Assembly (NCBI GenBank): GCA_044226685.1
Contig: JBGAGP010000002.1
Location: forward strand, 39,655 to 103,654
DNA length: 64,000 bases
Source: Dongia_A sp044226685
Lineage (GTDB): Bacteria > Pseudomonadota > Alphaproteobacteria > Dongiales > Dongiaceae
Direction of reading: 5' to 3'
Below the pieces are notes generated by a model. It was not told the origin of the DNA, searched no databases, and saw only the letters and a program-made list of their open reading frames with translations. Of the stretch, positions 44,181 through 52,836 are shown one piece after another. The position numbers and the translations under genes were made by a program. Position 1 is the stretch's first letter, and each line of letters begins with the position of its first letter.

Positions 44181-44511
44181 TTGCATGTCCTCCCTAACGA
44201 TGTGAGGTCACGCGCCGGTCCATTGTTTAGTCTTGCTTGGCCTCCGGTCCGGGCGCGGACTTGGGCCGATATTCCCCGATCACCGCGCATGTTTCAATCA
44301 GATTAAGGCGAGAAAGCGCTGGAATTCCGCGCCTTTGCAGGCATCGCGCGATGTTCGCCTTTCGTATCGCAGGACATGAAGCCGGCGGCGGCTGGCGCCG
44401 CGCGCCGCGCGTTCCGGTCAGAAGGCCGGTCGGGTCGGCAATGTGCTGGCACTTCGCCGCCGCTCCGTCGAAGCGTCGGACCGGGCGCGTCGTTCCGCTT
44501 GCGCGGACCGC
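44181..44511. other. 331-nt non-coding stretch between the peptide operon and the oxidoreductase gene
   Basis: It carries the leader of the binding-protein gene (ribosome-binding site at 44189-44194 on the minus strand) and, on the minus strand, a weak TTGAAA/GAATAT pair at 44269-44297 that could be its promoter. No gene, RNA or strong terminator is seen in the rest. Confidence 0.4.
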
Positions 44512-47500
44512 CTACTCCGCCGCCCGCTGGCGTGTATCGGTCGGTGTCCGGAACGCCGCCAGCAATTCCGCCTCGCGCTGCCTGGCCGTGGCTAGACTCG
44601 CGTCCTTGACGTGGCCGTAGCCGCGAATCTGCTCGGGAATCGCGGCGAGCGCGACGGCGGTGGCGTGGTTGCCGGGCTCCAGGCGCTCGATGATCTCCTC
44701 CACCAGGCGCTCGTAATCGGCGATCAGGCGGCGCTCCGCCACCCGCTCGGGCAGCCGGCCGAAGGGGTCGAGGGCGGTGCCGCGCAGGGCCTTGCCCAGC
44801 GCCAGCAGGTGGAACACGGCGCCAATCCAGGGGCCGAAGACCTTCTTCTTGATCCTGCCGGTCACCGGGTCGGGGTGCGACACGGCCGGCGGCGCCAGAT
44901 GGTAGTGCAGCCGATAGTCGCCCTCGAATTGCGCGGCGATGCGGTCGTGGAACTCGGGATCGGCATGCAGCCGCGCCACTTCGTACTCGTCCTTGTAGGC
45001 CAGCAGCTTGGCGTAATATCTGGCGACCGCCAGGCTGAGCGCCTCGGAGCCCGGCATCGCGGCGCGCTCGGCCTCCGCCACGCGCTCGACCAGGTGGCGG
45101 TAGCGCGCGGCATAGGCGGCGTTCTGGTAGCGCGTCAGGTGCCGCGTGCGATGCGCGACGATGTCGTCCAGGGTCTGCGGCACCGCCCGCGCGGTCGGCT
45201 TCGACGCGGCGGCGGCACGGGCGACGGCGGCCAGATCCAGGGCGGCCCGCCGGCCCCACAGGAAGGCATGGGTGTTTTCGGTGACCGCCGTGCGGTTCAG
45301 CTCGATGGCGCGCAGGATCGCCGCCGCCGAGACCGGGATCAGGCCGCGCTGATAGGCATAGCCCAGCATGAACATGTTGGTGGCGATGGAATCGCCGATC
45401 AGCGCGGTGGCGAGCCCGGTGCCGTCGACGAATTCCGCGGCGCCCGGCCCGACCGCCGCCTCGATGGCGGCCTGCAGGGTGTGGCCGGGGAACTTGTAGT
45501 CGGGGTCGCGGATGAAATCGGCGGTGATGGTGGCGTGGTCGTTGACGATGGCGCGACTGTGGCCGACGCGGCCCTTGGCCAGCGCGTCGAAGGTAGCGGC
45601 GACGACGACATCGCAACCCAGCAGCAGATCGGCGTTGCCGGCAGCCACGCGGACCGCGTGGATTTCCTCAGGTCGGTTGGCGATGCGGATATGGGAGAAG
45701 ACCGCGCCGCCTTTCTGGGCGAGGCCGGTCATGTCCATGATCGAGCAGCCCTTGCCCTCGAGATGCGCCGCCATGCCGAGCAGGGCGCCGATGGTGACGA
45801 CGCCGGTGCCACCGATCCCGGTCACCAGGATGTTGAAGGGGTCCTTCAGCGCCGGAAGTTCCGGCTCGGGCAGGTCCTCGGCGGCCGGCGCGACCGGCTT
45901 CGGCTTGCGCAACCTGCCGCCCTCGACGGTGACGAAGGAGGGGCAGAAGCCGTTGAGGCAGGAGAAATCCTTGTTGCAGCTCGACTGGTCGATGGCGCGC
46001 TTGCGGCCCATCGCCGTTTCCAGCGGCACCACCGACAGGCAGTTGCTGGCCTTCGAGCAATCGCCGCAGCCCTCGCAGACCTCCTCGTTGATGAAGACGC
46101 GCTGGGCCGGGTCCGGCATCTGGCCGCGCTTGCGCCGGCGGCGCTTCTCGGCGGCGCAGGTCTGGTCATAGATGATGGCGGTGCAGCCTTCGATCTCGCG
46201 CATCTCGCGCTGGATGGCGTCCAGCTCGTCGCGGTGATGCACCAGCACGCCTTCGGGGAAATCGGCGGCGGCGTATTTGTCCGGCTCGTCGGTGACGATG
46301 GTGATCTTGCGCAAGCCCTCGGCCGCCAGCTGCTGGGCGATCATCGGCACGCTGAGCGGCCCGTCGAAAGGCTGGCCGCCGGTCATCGCCACGGCGTCGT
46401 TGAACAGGATCTTGTAGGTGATGTTGACCTTGGCCGCGACCGCGGCGCGGATGGCGATCAGGCCGGAATGGTAATAGGTGCCGTCGCCCAGGTTCTGGAA
46501 GACGTGGTTGGTCTTGGAGAACGGCGCCTGGCCGACCCAGGTGACGCCTTCGCCGCCCATCTGCGTCAGCGTCTCGGTGCCGCGATCCATCCAGGTCGCC
46601 ATGGTGTGGCAGCCGATGCCGCCCAGCGCGCGCGACCCGTCGGGCAGCCTGGTCGAGGTGTTGTGCGGGCAGCCCGAACAGAAATAGGCGATGCGGCGGA
46701 TCGCCGGCTTGTAGCCGGTCAGCGCCTTCTCCTTGGCCTCCAGGAAGGCCAGCCGGTCGTCGATCTGCGGCGAGGTGTGGAAGCGGGCGATGCGCTTGGC
46801 GATGACGCGCGCGATGCGGGCGGGCGTGAGTTCGTCGGCGGAGGGCAGGATCCATTCGCCGCTTTCGTCGAACTTGCCGACGACCTTGGGGCGCACGTTT
46901 TCCTTCCAGTTATAGAGCTGCTCCTTGAGCTGGTTCTCCATCAAGGCGCGCTTTTCCTCGACGACCAGGATTTCCTCGAGGCCTTCGGCGAAGTGGCGCA
47001 CGCCCTCGCGCTCCAGCGGCCAGGTCATGCCGACCTTGTAGAGCGACAGGCCGATGCGCTTGGCGTAGTCCTCGTCGATGCCGAGATCGTCCAGCGCCTG
47101 GCGGACATCCATGTAGGTCTTGCCGCAGGTGACGATGCCGAAGCGCCGGTTCGGCCCGTCGATCATCACCTTGTTCAGATGGTTGGCGCGGGCGAAGGCA
47201 AGGGCGGCATAGAGCTTGTATTTGTGGAGCAGCATCTCCTGCTCCAGCGCCTGGGTGGTGATGAAGGGTGTCGAGGCCTTGCGGATGTTGAGCCCGCCGG
47301 CGGGCAGCGCGAAGTCCTCCGGAATCTTGACCTGTACCCGCTCGGGATCGATATAGACCGAGGCGGTTGAATCGCAATTGTCGGCGACCACCTTCATGGC
47401 GATCCAGCAACCGGAATAGCGCGAGGCCGCCCAGCCCAGGATGCCGTAATCGAGGAATTCCTGGATGTTGGCCGGATTGAGCACCGGGATGCCGTAATCC

Positions 47501-48030
47501 ATGAAGGCGTATTCGGTCTGGTGCGCGGTGGTCGAGGACTTGCAGGTGTGGTCGTCGCCGGCCAGCACCAGCACGCCGCCATGCTTCGCGGTGCCGGCGA
47601 GGTTGGCGTGGCGGAAGACGTCGCCGCAGCGGTCGACGCCCGGCCCCTTGCCGTACCACATGCCGAAGACGCCGTCGTATTTGCCGTCGCCGAACAGGTC
47701 GAGCTGCTGCGTGCCCCACAGCGCGGTCGCCGCCAGGTCCTCGTTCACGCCGGGCTGGAACTTGATGTGGTGCGGCGCGAGGTGTTTCTGCGCCGCCACC
47801 ATGGCCTGGTCGAGCCCGCCCAAAGGCGAGCCGCGATAGCCGGTGACGTAGCCGGCAGTGTTCAGCCCCGCCGCCAGGTCACGCTGGCGCTGCATCAACG
47901 TCAGGCGGGTCAGCGCCTGCATGCCGTTGAGGTAAACCCGGCCGGAACTGGCGGTGTATTTGTCGTCCAAGGTGACCGGGGCCAGTGCCGCGGCCGGCCG
48001 CGCTGCTTGCGCCACGCTTGCTTCTCCCAT
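44512..48030 (-). CDS. Indolepyruvate ferredoxin oxidoreductase family protein (fused alpha-beta, single chain)
   Basis: 1172 aa from the ATG at 48030; a GTG at 48054 or 48015 is possible. The N-terminal half is a pyrimidine-binding/transketolase-like domain (GYVTGYRGSPLGGLDQAM, FQPGVNEDLAATALWGTQ), the middle has the TPP-binding part (GIGCHTMATWMDRGTETLTQMGGEG, FQNLGDGTYYHSG), then the iron-sulfur segment CEGCGDCSKASNC with SCNKDFSCLNGFCPSF, and the gamma domain GIGGTGVVTIGALLGMAAH, GLAQKGGAVFSHIRI. It oxidises arylpyruvates, from aromatic amino acids, or related 2-oxo acids to acyl-CoA while reducing ferredoxin. A nearby PaaK-like ligase hints at arylacetate use. Length fits the family. Confidence 0.92.
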   Translation of the reverse strand: MGEASVAQAARPAAALAPVTLDDKYTASSGRVYLNGMQALTRLTLMQRQRDLAAGLNTAGYVTGYRGSPLGGLDQAMVAAQKHLAPHHIKFQPGVNEDLAATALWGTQQLDLFGDGKYDGVFGMWYGKGPGVDRCGDVFRHANLAGTAKHGGVLVLAGDDHTCKSSTTAHQTEYAFMDYGIPVLNPANIQEFLDYGILGWAASRYSGCWIAMKVVADNCDSTASVYIDPERVQVKIPEDFALPAGGLNIRKASTPFITTQALEQEMLLHKYKLYAALAFARANHLNKVMIDGPNRRFGIVTCGKTYMDVRQALDDLGIDEDYAKRIGLSLYKVGMTWPLEREGVRHFAEGLEEILVVEEKRALMENQLKEQLYNWKENVRPKVVGKFDESGEWILPSADELTPARIARVIAKRIARFHTSPQIDDRLAFLEAKEKALTGYKPAIRRIAYFCSGCPHNTSTRLPDGSRALGGIGCHTMATWMDRGTETLTQMGGEGVTWVGQAPFSKTNHVFQNLGDGTYYHSGLIAIRAAVAAKVNITYKILFNDAVAMTGGQPFDGPLSVPMIAQQLAAEGLRKITIVTDEPDKYAAADFPEGVLVHHRDELDAIQREMREIEGCTAIIYDQTCAAEKRRRRKRGQMPDPAQRVFINEEVCEGCGDCSKASNCLSVVPLETAMGRKRAIDQSSCNKDFSCLNGFCPSFVTVEGGRLRKPKPVAPAAEDLPEPELPALKDPFNILVTGIGGTGVVTIGALLGMAAHLEGKGCSIMDMTGLAQKGGAVFSHIRIANRPEEIHAVRVAAGNADLLLGCDVVVAATFDALAKGRVGHSRAIVNDHATITADFIRDPDYKFPGHTLQAAIEAAVGPGAAEFVDGTGLATALIGDSIATNMFMLGYAYQRGLIPVSAAAILRAIELNRTAVTENTHAFLWGRRAALDLAAVARAAAASKPTARAVPQTLDDIVAHRTRHLTRYQNAAYAARYRHLVERVAEAERAAMPGSEALSLAVARYYAKLLAYKDEYEVARLHADPEFHDRIAAQFEGDYRLHYHLAPPAVSHPDPVTGRIKKKVFGPWIGAVFHLLALGKALRGTALDPFGRLPERVAERRLIADYERLVEEIIERLEPGNHATAVALAAIPEQIRGYGHVKDASLATARQREAELLAAFRTPTDTRQRAAE

Positions 48031-48271
48031 CTCTCCAGCCGGCGCGCCGGCCACTCGTGCGTTTGTTGTTTTGGTTCGCCGATTCCTTGTGAAAATGGTC
48101 CGGTTTCAGGGGGTTGTCCAGGGTTCGCCGCCCCCGGTTCTATTAGGTCGCGTTATCCGGCGCAGCCGTGGTTTTGATTTCGTCCAGGGGCGCGGGGACG
48201 CAATGACCGTGCTTGTGTCGAATCCCGTCGCGGCAGTGGCCTAGTACGGACGGCCGTATTGCCCCCTCGCA
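48031..48271. other. Divergent intergenic region
   Basis: It holds the leaders of the oxidoreductase (minus) and the PAS_5 gene (plus). A short palindrome with TACGG/CCGTA ends lies at 48246-48259. No RNA gene or clear promoter pair is recognised. Confidence 0.35.
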
Positions 48272-48988
48272 ATGGCCCTGGTTGACTCGGGGTTGCTTGA
48301 ACTCGGCCGTCTTCCGCGCGACCCGCGCGGGCTCGGGCGCCGCCGATTGCGCAGCGGAGAGCGATTGATAGCCGTCCTGAAAGGGTTTGGCGCCCTCGCG
48401 GTGACCCGCCGCGAATTCGCAGATGGCGTTCACCTGTTCACCGCGGTCGGCGACCTGGATCGCGATCTCCAGCTGTTCCCGGACCTCGGTTGCGCCTTGG
48501 CGTATTGGAACCACAAGCGCGCGGGGCGCGAAGCCCCGTGCCGCGACGACCTGGATCCGAGCGAGATGGTCGAGTTCCTGCCCCGGGTCATGCTGGCCGA
48601 TATCGAGCGCGACCCGCTGCGCTTCCGCTACCGGCTGTGCGGCACCGGGATCTGCCACGTCCATCCCGGCGACGCGACGCGGCTCGCCGCCGACGAGCTG
48701 CAACCGCCTGCCTATGGCGAACTGGTTCACGCGCAATATCTCGAGGTGCTGCAGAGCCGGCAGCCGGCCTTGCATCTCAACGTCTTCGACAACCAGGACC
48801 GCTATCGCTCCTACGCCCATTTGATCCTGCCGCTGTCACGCGACCAGGGCACGATCGACATGATCATGACCGTCGACAGCCAGGCGCAGGACCAGGCGAA
48901 GATGATGCAGCTGCTGGTGCAGCTGCAGCGCGGCGCCGGGATCGAGCTCGGCGACTTCTACCTGTTGCCGCCGAACCGCACGACATAG
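48272..48988 (+). CDS. PAS_5-family protein
   Basis: Up to 238 aa from the ATG at 48272, which has no ribosome-binding site. A TTG at 48365 with GGAGAG upstream would give 207 aa starting MIAVLKGFGALAV and fits the family better. Core: CALAYWNHKRAGREAPCRDDLDPSEMVEFLPRVMLADIERDPLRFRYRLCGTGI, then YRSYAHLILPLSRDQGTIDMIMTVDS. Same family as the 38211 product but with a longer N terminus. No output domain, function unknown. Its 3' end overlaps the convergent beta-propeller gene by 31 nt. Confidence 0.72.
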   Translation: MALVDSGLLELGRLPRDPRGLGRRRLRSGERLIAVLKGFGALAVTRREFADGVHLFTAVGDLDRDLQLFPDLGCALAYWNHKRAGREAPCRDDLDPSEMVEFLPRVMLADIERDPLRFRYRLCGTGICHVHPGDATRLAADELQPPAYGELVHAQYLEVLQSRQPALHLNVFDNQDRYRSYAHLILPLSRDQGTIDMIMTVDSQAQDQAKMMQLLVQLQRGAGIELGDFYLLPPNRTT

Positions 48989-50034
48989 ATTGGCGGCAGG
49001 TGGTGGGTGACGGCGTTCCACTCGTCGCCCTGGTTCTCGCTGACATAGAGATTGCCGGTGGTCGAGCCGAAGGCGAGCAGGTCGCCGCCGGCATCGATGT
49101 CGAGCGCGTGGCGCAGCACGAGGTCGTAGCCGGGACCCGGCGGCAGGCCTTTCGCGAGCGGTTCGAAGCTCTTTCCGTTGTCGCGCGTGCGGGCGGCGAC
49201 GAAGCGGCCGTCCAGCGGGACGCGCAACTCGTCCTTCGCCGCCGGCACGAACCAGGCCCGGGCCGGGTCGCGCGGGTGCACGACGACGCCGAAGCCGAAG
49301 CGCGGCCCCGCGGATTCCCAGCGCTCCAGATCGTTGGTGCTGTAGAAGATGCCGTTGTGGTGCTGGCACCAGAAATGATCTGGCTGCTCGCGGCATTGCA
49401 CGACGCGGTGCGCGTCCTGGATGTTGAGGTCCTCCTGGCGCTGCGGCGGCATGTATTCGGCGACCATGCCCTGCGAGCGGTTGGCCCAGCTCCTGCCCGC
49501 ATCCTCGCTGCGCCACACGCCGCCGCAGGAGATGGCGACGACGATGCGGTCGGATTTGCGCGGATCGACGCAGATGGTGTGCAGCACCGGATCGTCGGTG
49601 CCGCCGCCGAACCATTGCTTGCGCTCCGGCATCTGCCACAGGCTCTCGCAAAGCTGCCATGCGCCGGCGCCGTGATCATCATTGCGGAACAGCGCGGCGG
49701 GCAGGGTGCCGGCCCAGATCACGCCGGGCCGGTCGGCGCCGCCTGCTTCCAGCGCCCAGATCTGGTTCACGCTGGGCGCACCCTCCTCGCCGGATTTGGC
49801 GAATGCCGGCATCGGCAGCTCGTCCCAGGTGGCGCCGCGGTTGGTCGAACGTTGCAGCTTGGCACCGAAATGGCCGTGGCTGAGCGCCGCGTACCAATGA
49901 CCGCTGTGCGGATCGGCCAGGAACGCGGTGACCGGTACGCCGAGAAAGGCGACATAGGTCTGGTGCCACTGGCCGGAGATCCGCTCGAACTTGAACAATC
50001 CCTTGCGTGTGCCGATGAACAGGTCCGCGCTCAT
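48958..50034 (-). CDS. BNR/Asp-box beta-propeller protein (sialidase-like fold)
   Basis: 358 aa without a signal peptide. Opens LFIGTRKGLFKFE and contains repeated Asp-box motifs S-x-D-x-G-x-x-W: STNRGATWDEL, SEDAGRSWANR, SENQGDEWNAV, plus looser RTRDNGKSFEP. This is the propeller fold of the VPS10/sialidase-like group; sialidase catalytic residues are not evident, so enzyme activity is not claimed. It lies 15 nt downstream of a MoaD/ThiS-like gene on the same strand, a pairing that suggests a common task. Confidence 0.82.
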   Translation of the reverse strand: MSADLFIGTRKGLFKFERISGQWHQTYVAFLGVPVTAFLADPHSGHWYAALSHGHFGAKLQRSTNRGATWDELPMPAFAKSGEEGAPSVNQIWALEAGGADRPGVIWAGTLPAALFRNDDHGAGAWQLCESLWQMPERKQWFGGGTDDPVLHTICVDPRKSDRIVVAISCGGVWRSEDAGRSWANRSQGMVAEYMPPQRQEDLNIQDAHRVVQCREQPDHFWCQHHNGIFYSTNDLERWESAGPRFGFGVVVHPRDPARAWFVPAAKDELRVPLDGRFVAARTRDNGKSFEPLAKGLPPGPGYDLVLRHALDIDAGGDLLAFGSTTGNLYVSENQGDEWNAVTHHLPPIYVVRFGGNR

Positions 50035-50049
50035 CCGAAATCTCCCAGG

Positions 50050-50319
50050 TCAACCGCCGGACAGGGCTTGCATGACGTAGATCTCCGTCGCCGCCGCGAC
50101 GGGCAGGGCGAGATTGCCTTTGTCGAGCAGCAGGTCGCCGTCGACGAACACCGCCACATGCTTGCGCAGGCGCCCCTGGTCGTCCAGCACATAGGCGCGC
50201 GCCGCCGGCACCGCCGCGAAATAGGCATCAAGCGCGGCGCCAAGCGTCCCGGCCTCGACCGTGATCGGCTGCGCGGGGGCGACCTGGCGCAGGTGGCGGG
50301 TCAAATGGATGGTCGGCAT
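50050..50319 (-). CDS. MoaD/ThiS-family ubiquitin-like sulfur-carrier protein
   Basis: 89 aa from the ATG at 50319 (MPTIHLTRHLRQVAP). The beta-grasp fold is visible as ITVEAGTLGAALDAYFAAVP, GRLRKHVAVFVDGDLLL and a C terminus MQALSGG. The terminal Gly-Gly is the site that is adenylated and thiocarboxylated in MoaD and ThiS. No moaE or thiG lies near; the next gene is the beta-propeller protein. It may be a carrier for a different sulfur transfer or a protein tag. Sequence assignment is good, the pathway is open. Confidence 0.85.
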   Translation of the reverse strand: MPTIHLTRHLRQVAPAQPITVEAGTLGAALDAYFAAVPAARAYVLDDQGRLRKHVAVFVDGDLLLDKGNLALPVAAATEIYVMQALSGG

Positions 50320-50599
50320 GCCGTGTCCCACGCTCCCTGGCCGGGGGCCGCGCCCTCTGTACCTGCCCCGACCGGTCCTGTCTGTCTTGTGCCGGGGCTG
50401 TCTTCGACCGGGCAGGGTGCCGCGAGGCTAGCCTAGGATTCCAAGCCGATCAATCTGCGGCCCGCCCGGGTCCGGTTAAGCATCATTTAATTCAGTGGAA
50501 CGCAGTGTAGCAGGATGATCAGGATTCTGCCGCAGCCGCCGCGTTCCGCCGCCGCCCCGGACCACCCGACCCCGATTCCTGGCCGGAGGGGGTGCTGCC

Positions 50600-51838
50600 A
50601 TGCATGAACTCCAGGACAAGGAACTGCGACACTTCCTGCTGCTGCACCGCTACTGGCTGGCCAGCGACCGGCGCGGCAAGCGCGCCGACCTGACCCTGCG
50701 CACCCTGCGCGATCTCGATCTGCGCGGCATGGATCTGAGCCGTGCCAAGCTGACCGGCACCCAGTTCATCAATTGCAACCTCGACGGCGCCGTCCTCATC
50801 GACGCCGATCTGTTCGGGGTCAACCTGTCCGGCACCTCGTTCCGCAAGTCGGATTGCCGCCGCGCCGATTTCCGCGGCTCCATCCTCTCCGCCGCCGATT
50901 TTACCGAGGCGCGGCTGGCAAGCTGCGATTTCCGCGACGGCACCCTGCTGGTCAGCGTCGCCGGCGCCGTCGGCCCGATCCAGGACCGCATGGAGATGGT
51001 GGCCGAGGCCGGCACCCGCATGACCCGTGCCGATCTGGCCGGCGCCAAGCTGCACCATGCCGTGATCAAGCGCACCGACATGTCGGCCGCGGTGCTGCGC
51101 AACGCCGACCTCAGCAGCGCCAACCTGGCCGGCTCGTCGTTGAAGGACGCCGATCTGCGCGGCGCCAATTTGACCAACTGCAACCTGTCGCGGGTGCTGC
51201 TCAACCGCGCGGTACTCGACGGCGCCAGGCTCAACGGCGCCGTGCTGCGCGACACCAACGTCTTCCGCGTCGATTTCGCCAAGGCGGTGCAGACCGGCCT
51301 CGACCTGCGCGAGACCTTCGCCGTCGACGATTCCGAGGAAGCGGCGCGCGCCATCGCCGACCAGGTGCGCTCGCACGAGGTGTGGGTGGAAAGCTCCGGC
51401 GCCAAGGGCGCCCGCGCCGATTTCTCCGGCCGCGACCTGTCGGGCGTGGATTTCTCCGGCCGCGACCTGACCGGCATCGTCTTCGCCCAGGCCAAGCTGC
51501 GCGCCGCGCGCTTCGACAAGGCCCGGCTGTCGCTGTCCAACCTTGCGCGCATCGATGCCACCGGCGCCAGTTTCGCCGAGGCCGATTTGAAGGGCGCCGA
51601 CCTGACCGGCGCCATCCTGCGCCGGGCCGATTTCCGCGAGGCCGACCTCAGGGTGCAGACCGCCATCCTGCCCGACGGCTCGACCCGCGACTGGCCGGTC
51701 CGCCTGTCCTTCATCAAGCCGCAGGAGGCGGATTTCACCGACGCCTTGATCGACCGGCTGCTGATGGAGGGCGTCGACCTCTCCGGCATCAAGGCCGACC
51801 CCCTGACCCTGAAGAAGCTGGCCGAGTTGCCCAGCTGA
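50600..51838 (+). CDS. Pentapeptide-repeat protein
   Basis: 412 aa, no signal peptide. After a short helical start (LQDKELRHFLLLHRYWLASDRRG) runs of A(D/N)LxG-type repeats follow: LRGMDLSRAKLTGTQF, IDADLFGVNLSGTSF, ADFRGSILSAADFTEARL, ADLSSANLAGSSLKDADL. A non-repeat insert (about residues 235-270) splits two helices, then a second block, ADFSGRDLSGVDFSGRDL. The end region DGSTRDWPVRLSFIKP is not repetitive. The quadrilateral beta-helix likely mediates protein binding. The 268-nt region before it holds only a short GGCTAGCC palindrome. Confidence 0.88.
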   Translation: MHELQDKELRHFLLLHRYWLASDRRGKRADLTLRTLRDLDLRGMDLSRAKLTGTQFINCNLDGAVLIDADLFGVNLSGTSFRKSDCRRADFRGSILSAADFTEARLASCDFRDGTLLVSVAGAVGPIQDRMEMVAEAGTRMTRADLAGAKLHHAVIKRTDMSAAVLRNADLSSANLAGSSLKDADLRGANLTNCNLSRVLLNRAVLDGARLNGAVLRDTNVFRVDFAKAVQTGLDLRETFAVDDSEEAARAIADQVRSHEVWVESSGAKGARADFSGRDLSGVDFSGRDLTGIVFAQAKLRAARFDKARLSLSNLARIDATGASFAEADLKGADLTGAILRRADFREADLRVQTAILPDGSTRDWPVRLSFIKPQEADFTDALIDRLLMEGVDLSGIKADPLTLKKLAELPS

Positions 51839-51908
51839 GGCGGGGATTCGACCTCGGCTGGTCGGATTCGCCATAGCGGGGCGGCGGCATCTGCGGCAGT
51901 CTCACGCC

Positions 51909-52754
51909 ATGTTCCTTGTCGACCGCCTCACCGACGAACAGAAACGCCGTTTTGACGAAGACGGGTTCCTGATCCTCGACCGGTTCCTGGATCCGGCGAC
52001 GGTCGAGCGCCTGCGGGCGCGATTCGAACCCCTGTTCCGCGGCGAGTTCGAGACCGGCCTCTATCCCGACGAATGGAACTGGCAGGACGGCCGCGACCGG
52101 CCCGACCGCACCCGGCAAATCTGCAACGGCTGGAAATCGGACCGCGCGGTCGCCTCGGTCGTGCTCGACGCCGCGGTCGGCCGCTGCGTCGCTGAATTGA
52201 GCGGCTGGCCGGGCGCCCGCATCTGCCAGGACAACGTGATCTGGAAGCCGGCCGGGGCCAAGGCACTCGGCTACCACCAGGACGATTCCTACGCCAAGTG
52301 GTTCACCCCGTCCCATATGGCGACGTGCTGGATCGCCCTCGACGACACCACCGCCGCGGGCGGCACCATCGAATACGCGCGCGGCTCGCACAAATGGGGC
52401 GTGTCGCCGCCGATCGAGAGGTTCCACGCGCCGGAGGACTACCAGAAGGAGTTCCGCGCCGCCGCGGCCAAGGTCGGGCAGCAGGCCGAGATCGTGCATG
52501 TGGAGGTGCCGGCCGGCGGCTGCGCCTTTCATCACGGCGCCACCTGGCATGGTTCCGACATGAACCGGGCGGACAAGCCGCGCCGCTCCGTCGTCGCCCA
52601 TTGCATATCGTCGGCGGCGCAGTTCCATCCGACCAATATCAGCTACATCTACAACCGGTACAAACGCCACGGTGATCTCGCCATGGACGAGAGCTTCTTT
52701 CCCGTCCTGTGGCGCGCCGACGGCTACCGCACGCCCTGGCTCGACGGGCGCTGA
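51909..52754 (+). CDS. Phytanoyl-CoA dioxygenase (PhyH) family protein
   Basis: 281 aa. Fe(II)/2-oxoglutarate-dependent fold: FLVDRLTDEQKRRFDEDGFLILDRFLDP at the N terminus, a YHQDDSYAKWF metal site (His-x-Asp) near residue 123, WIALDDTTAAGGTIEYARGSHKW, and the distal His in FHHGATWHGSDMNRADKPRRSVVAHCI with the 2-oxoglutarate-binding Arg. It hydroxylates an unknown substrate; members also make ectoine derivatives or modify secondary metabolites. Stands alone between the pentapeptide gene and a ligase gene, 70 and 82 nt away. Confidence 0.88.
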   Translation: MFLVDRLTDEQKRRFDEDGFLILDRFLDPATVERLRARFEPLFRGEFETGLYPDEWNWQDGRDRPDRTRQICNGWKSDRAVASVVLDAAVGRCVAELSGWPGARICQDNVIWKPAGAKALGYHQDDSYAKWFTPSHMATCWIALDDTTAAGGTIEYARGSHKWGVSPPIERFHAPEDYQKEFRAAAAKVGQQAEIVHVEVPAGGCAFHHGATWHGSDMNRADKPRRSVVAHCISSAAQFHPTNISYIYNRYKRHGDLAMDESFFPVLWRADGYRTPWLDGR

Positions 52755-52836
52755 ATCGTCCTCGCCGTTGAACGGTTGCAACCGCGCCGCCGGATCGGGC
52801 GTAATGGGCGCATGAACCCCTTGCCCGGATCGCATC

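Noticed and set aside
48958..50034. Active sialidase
   Set aside because: Asp-box repeats are present, but the arginine triad and catalytic Tyr/Glu of sialidases could not be placed and there is no signal peptide.
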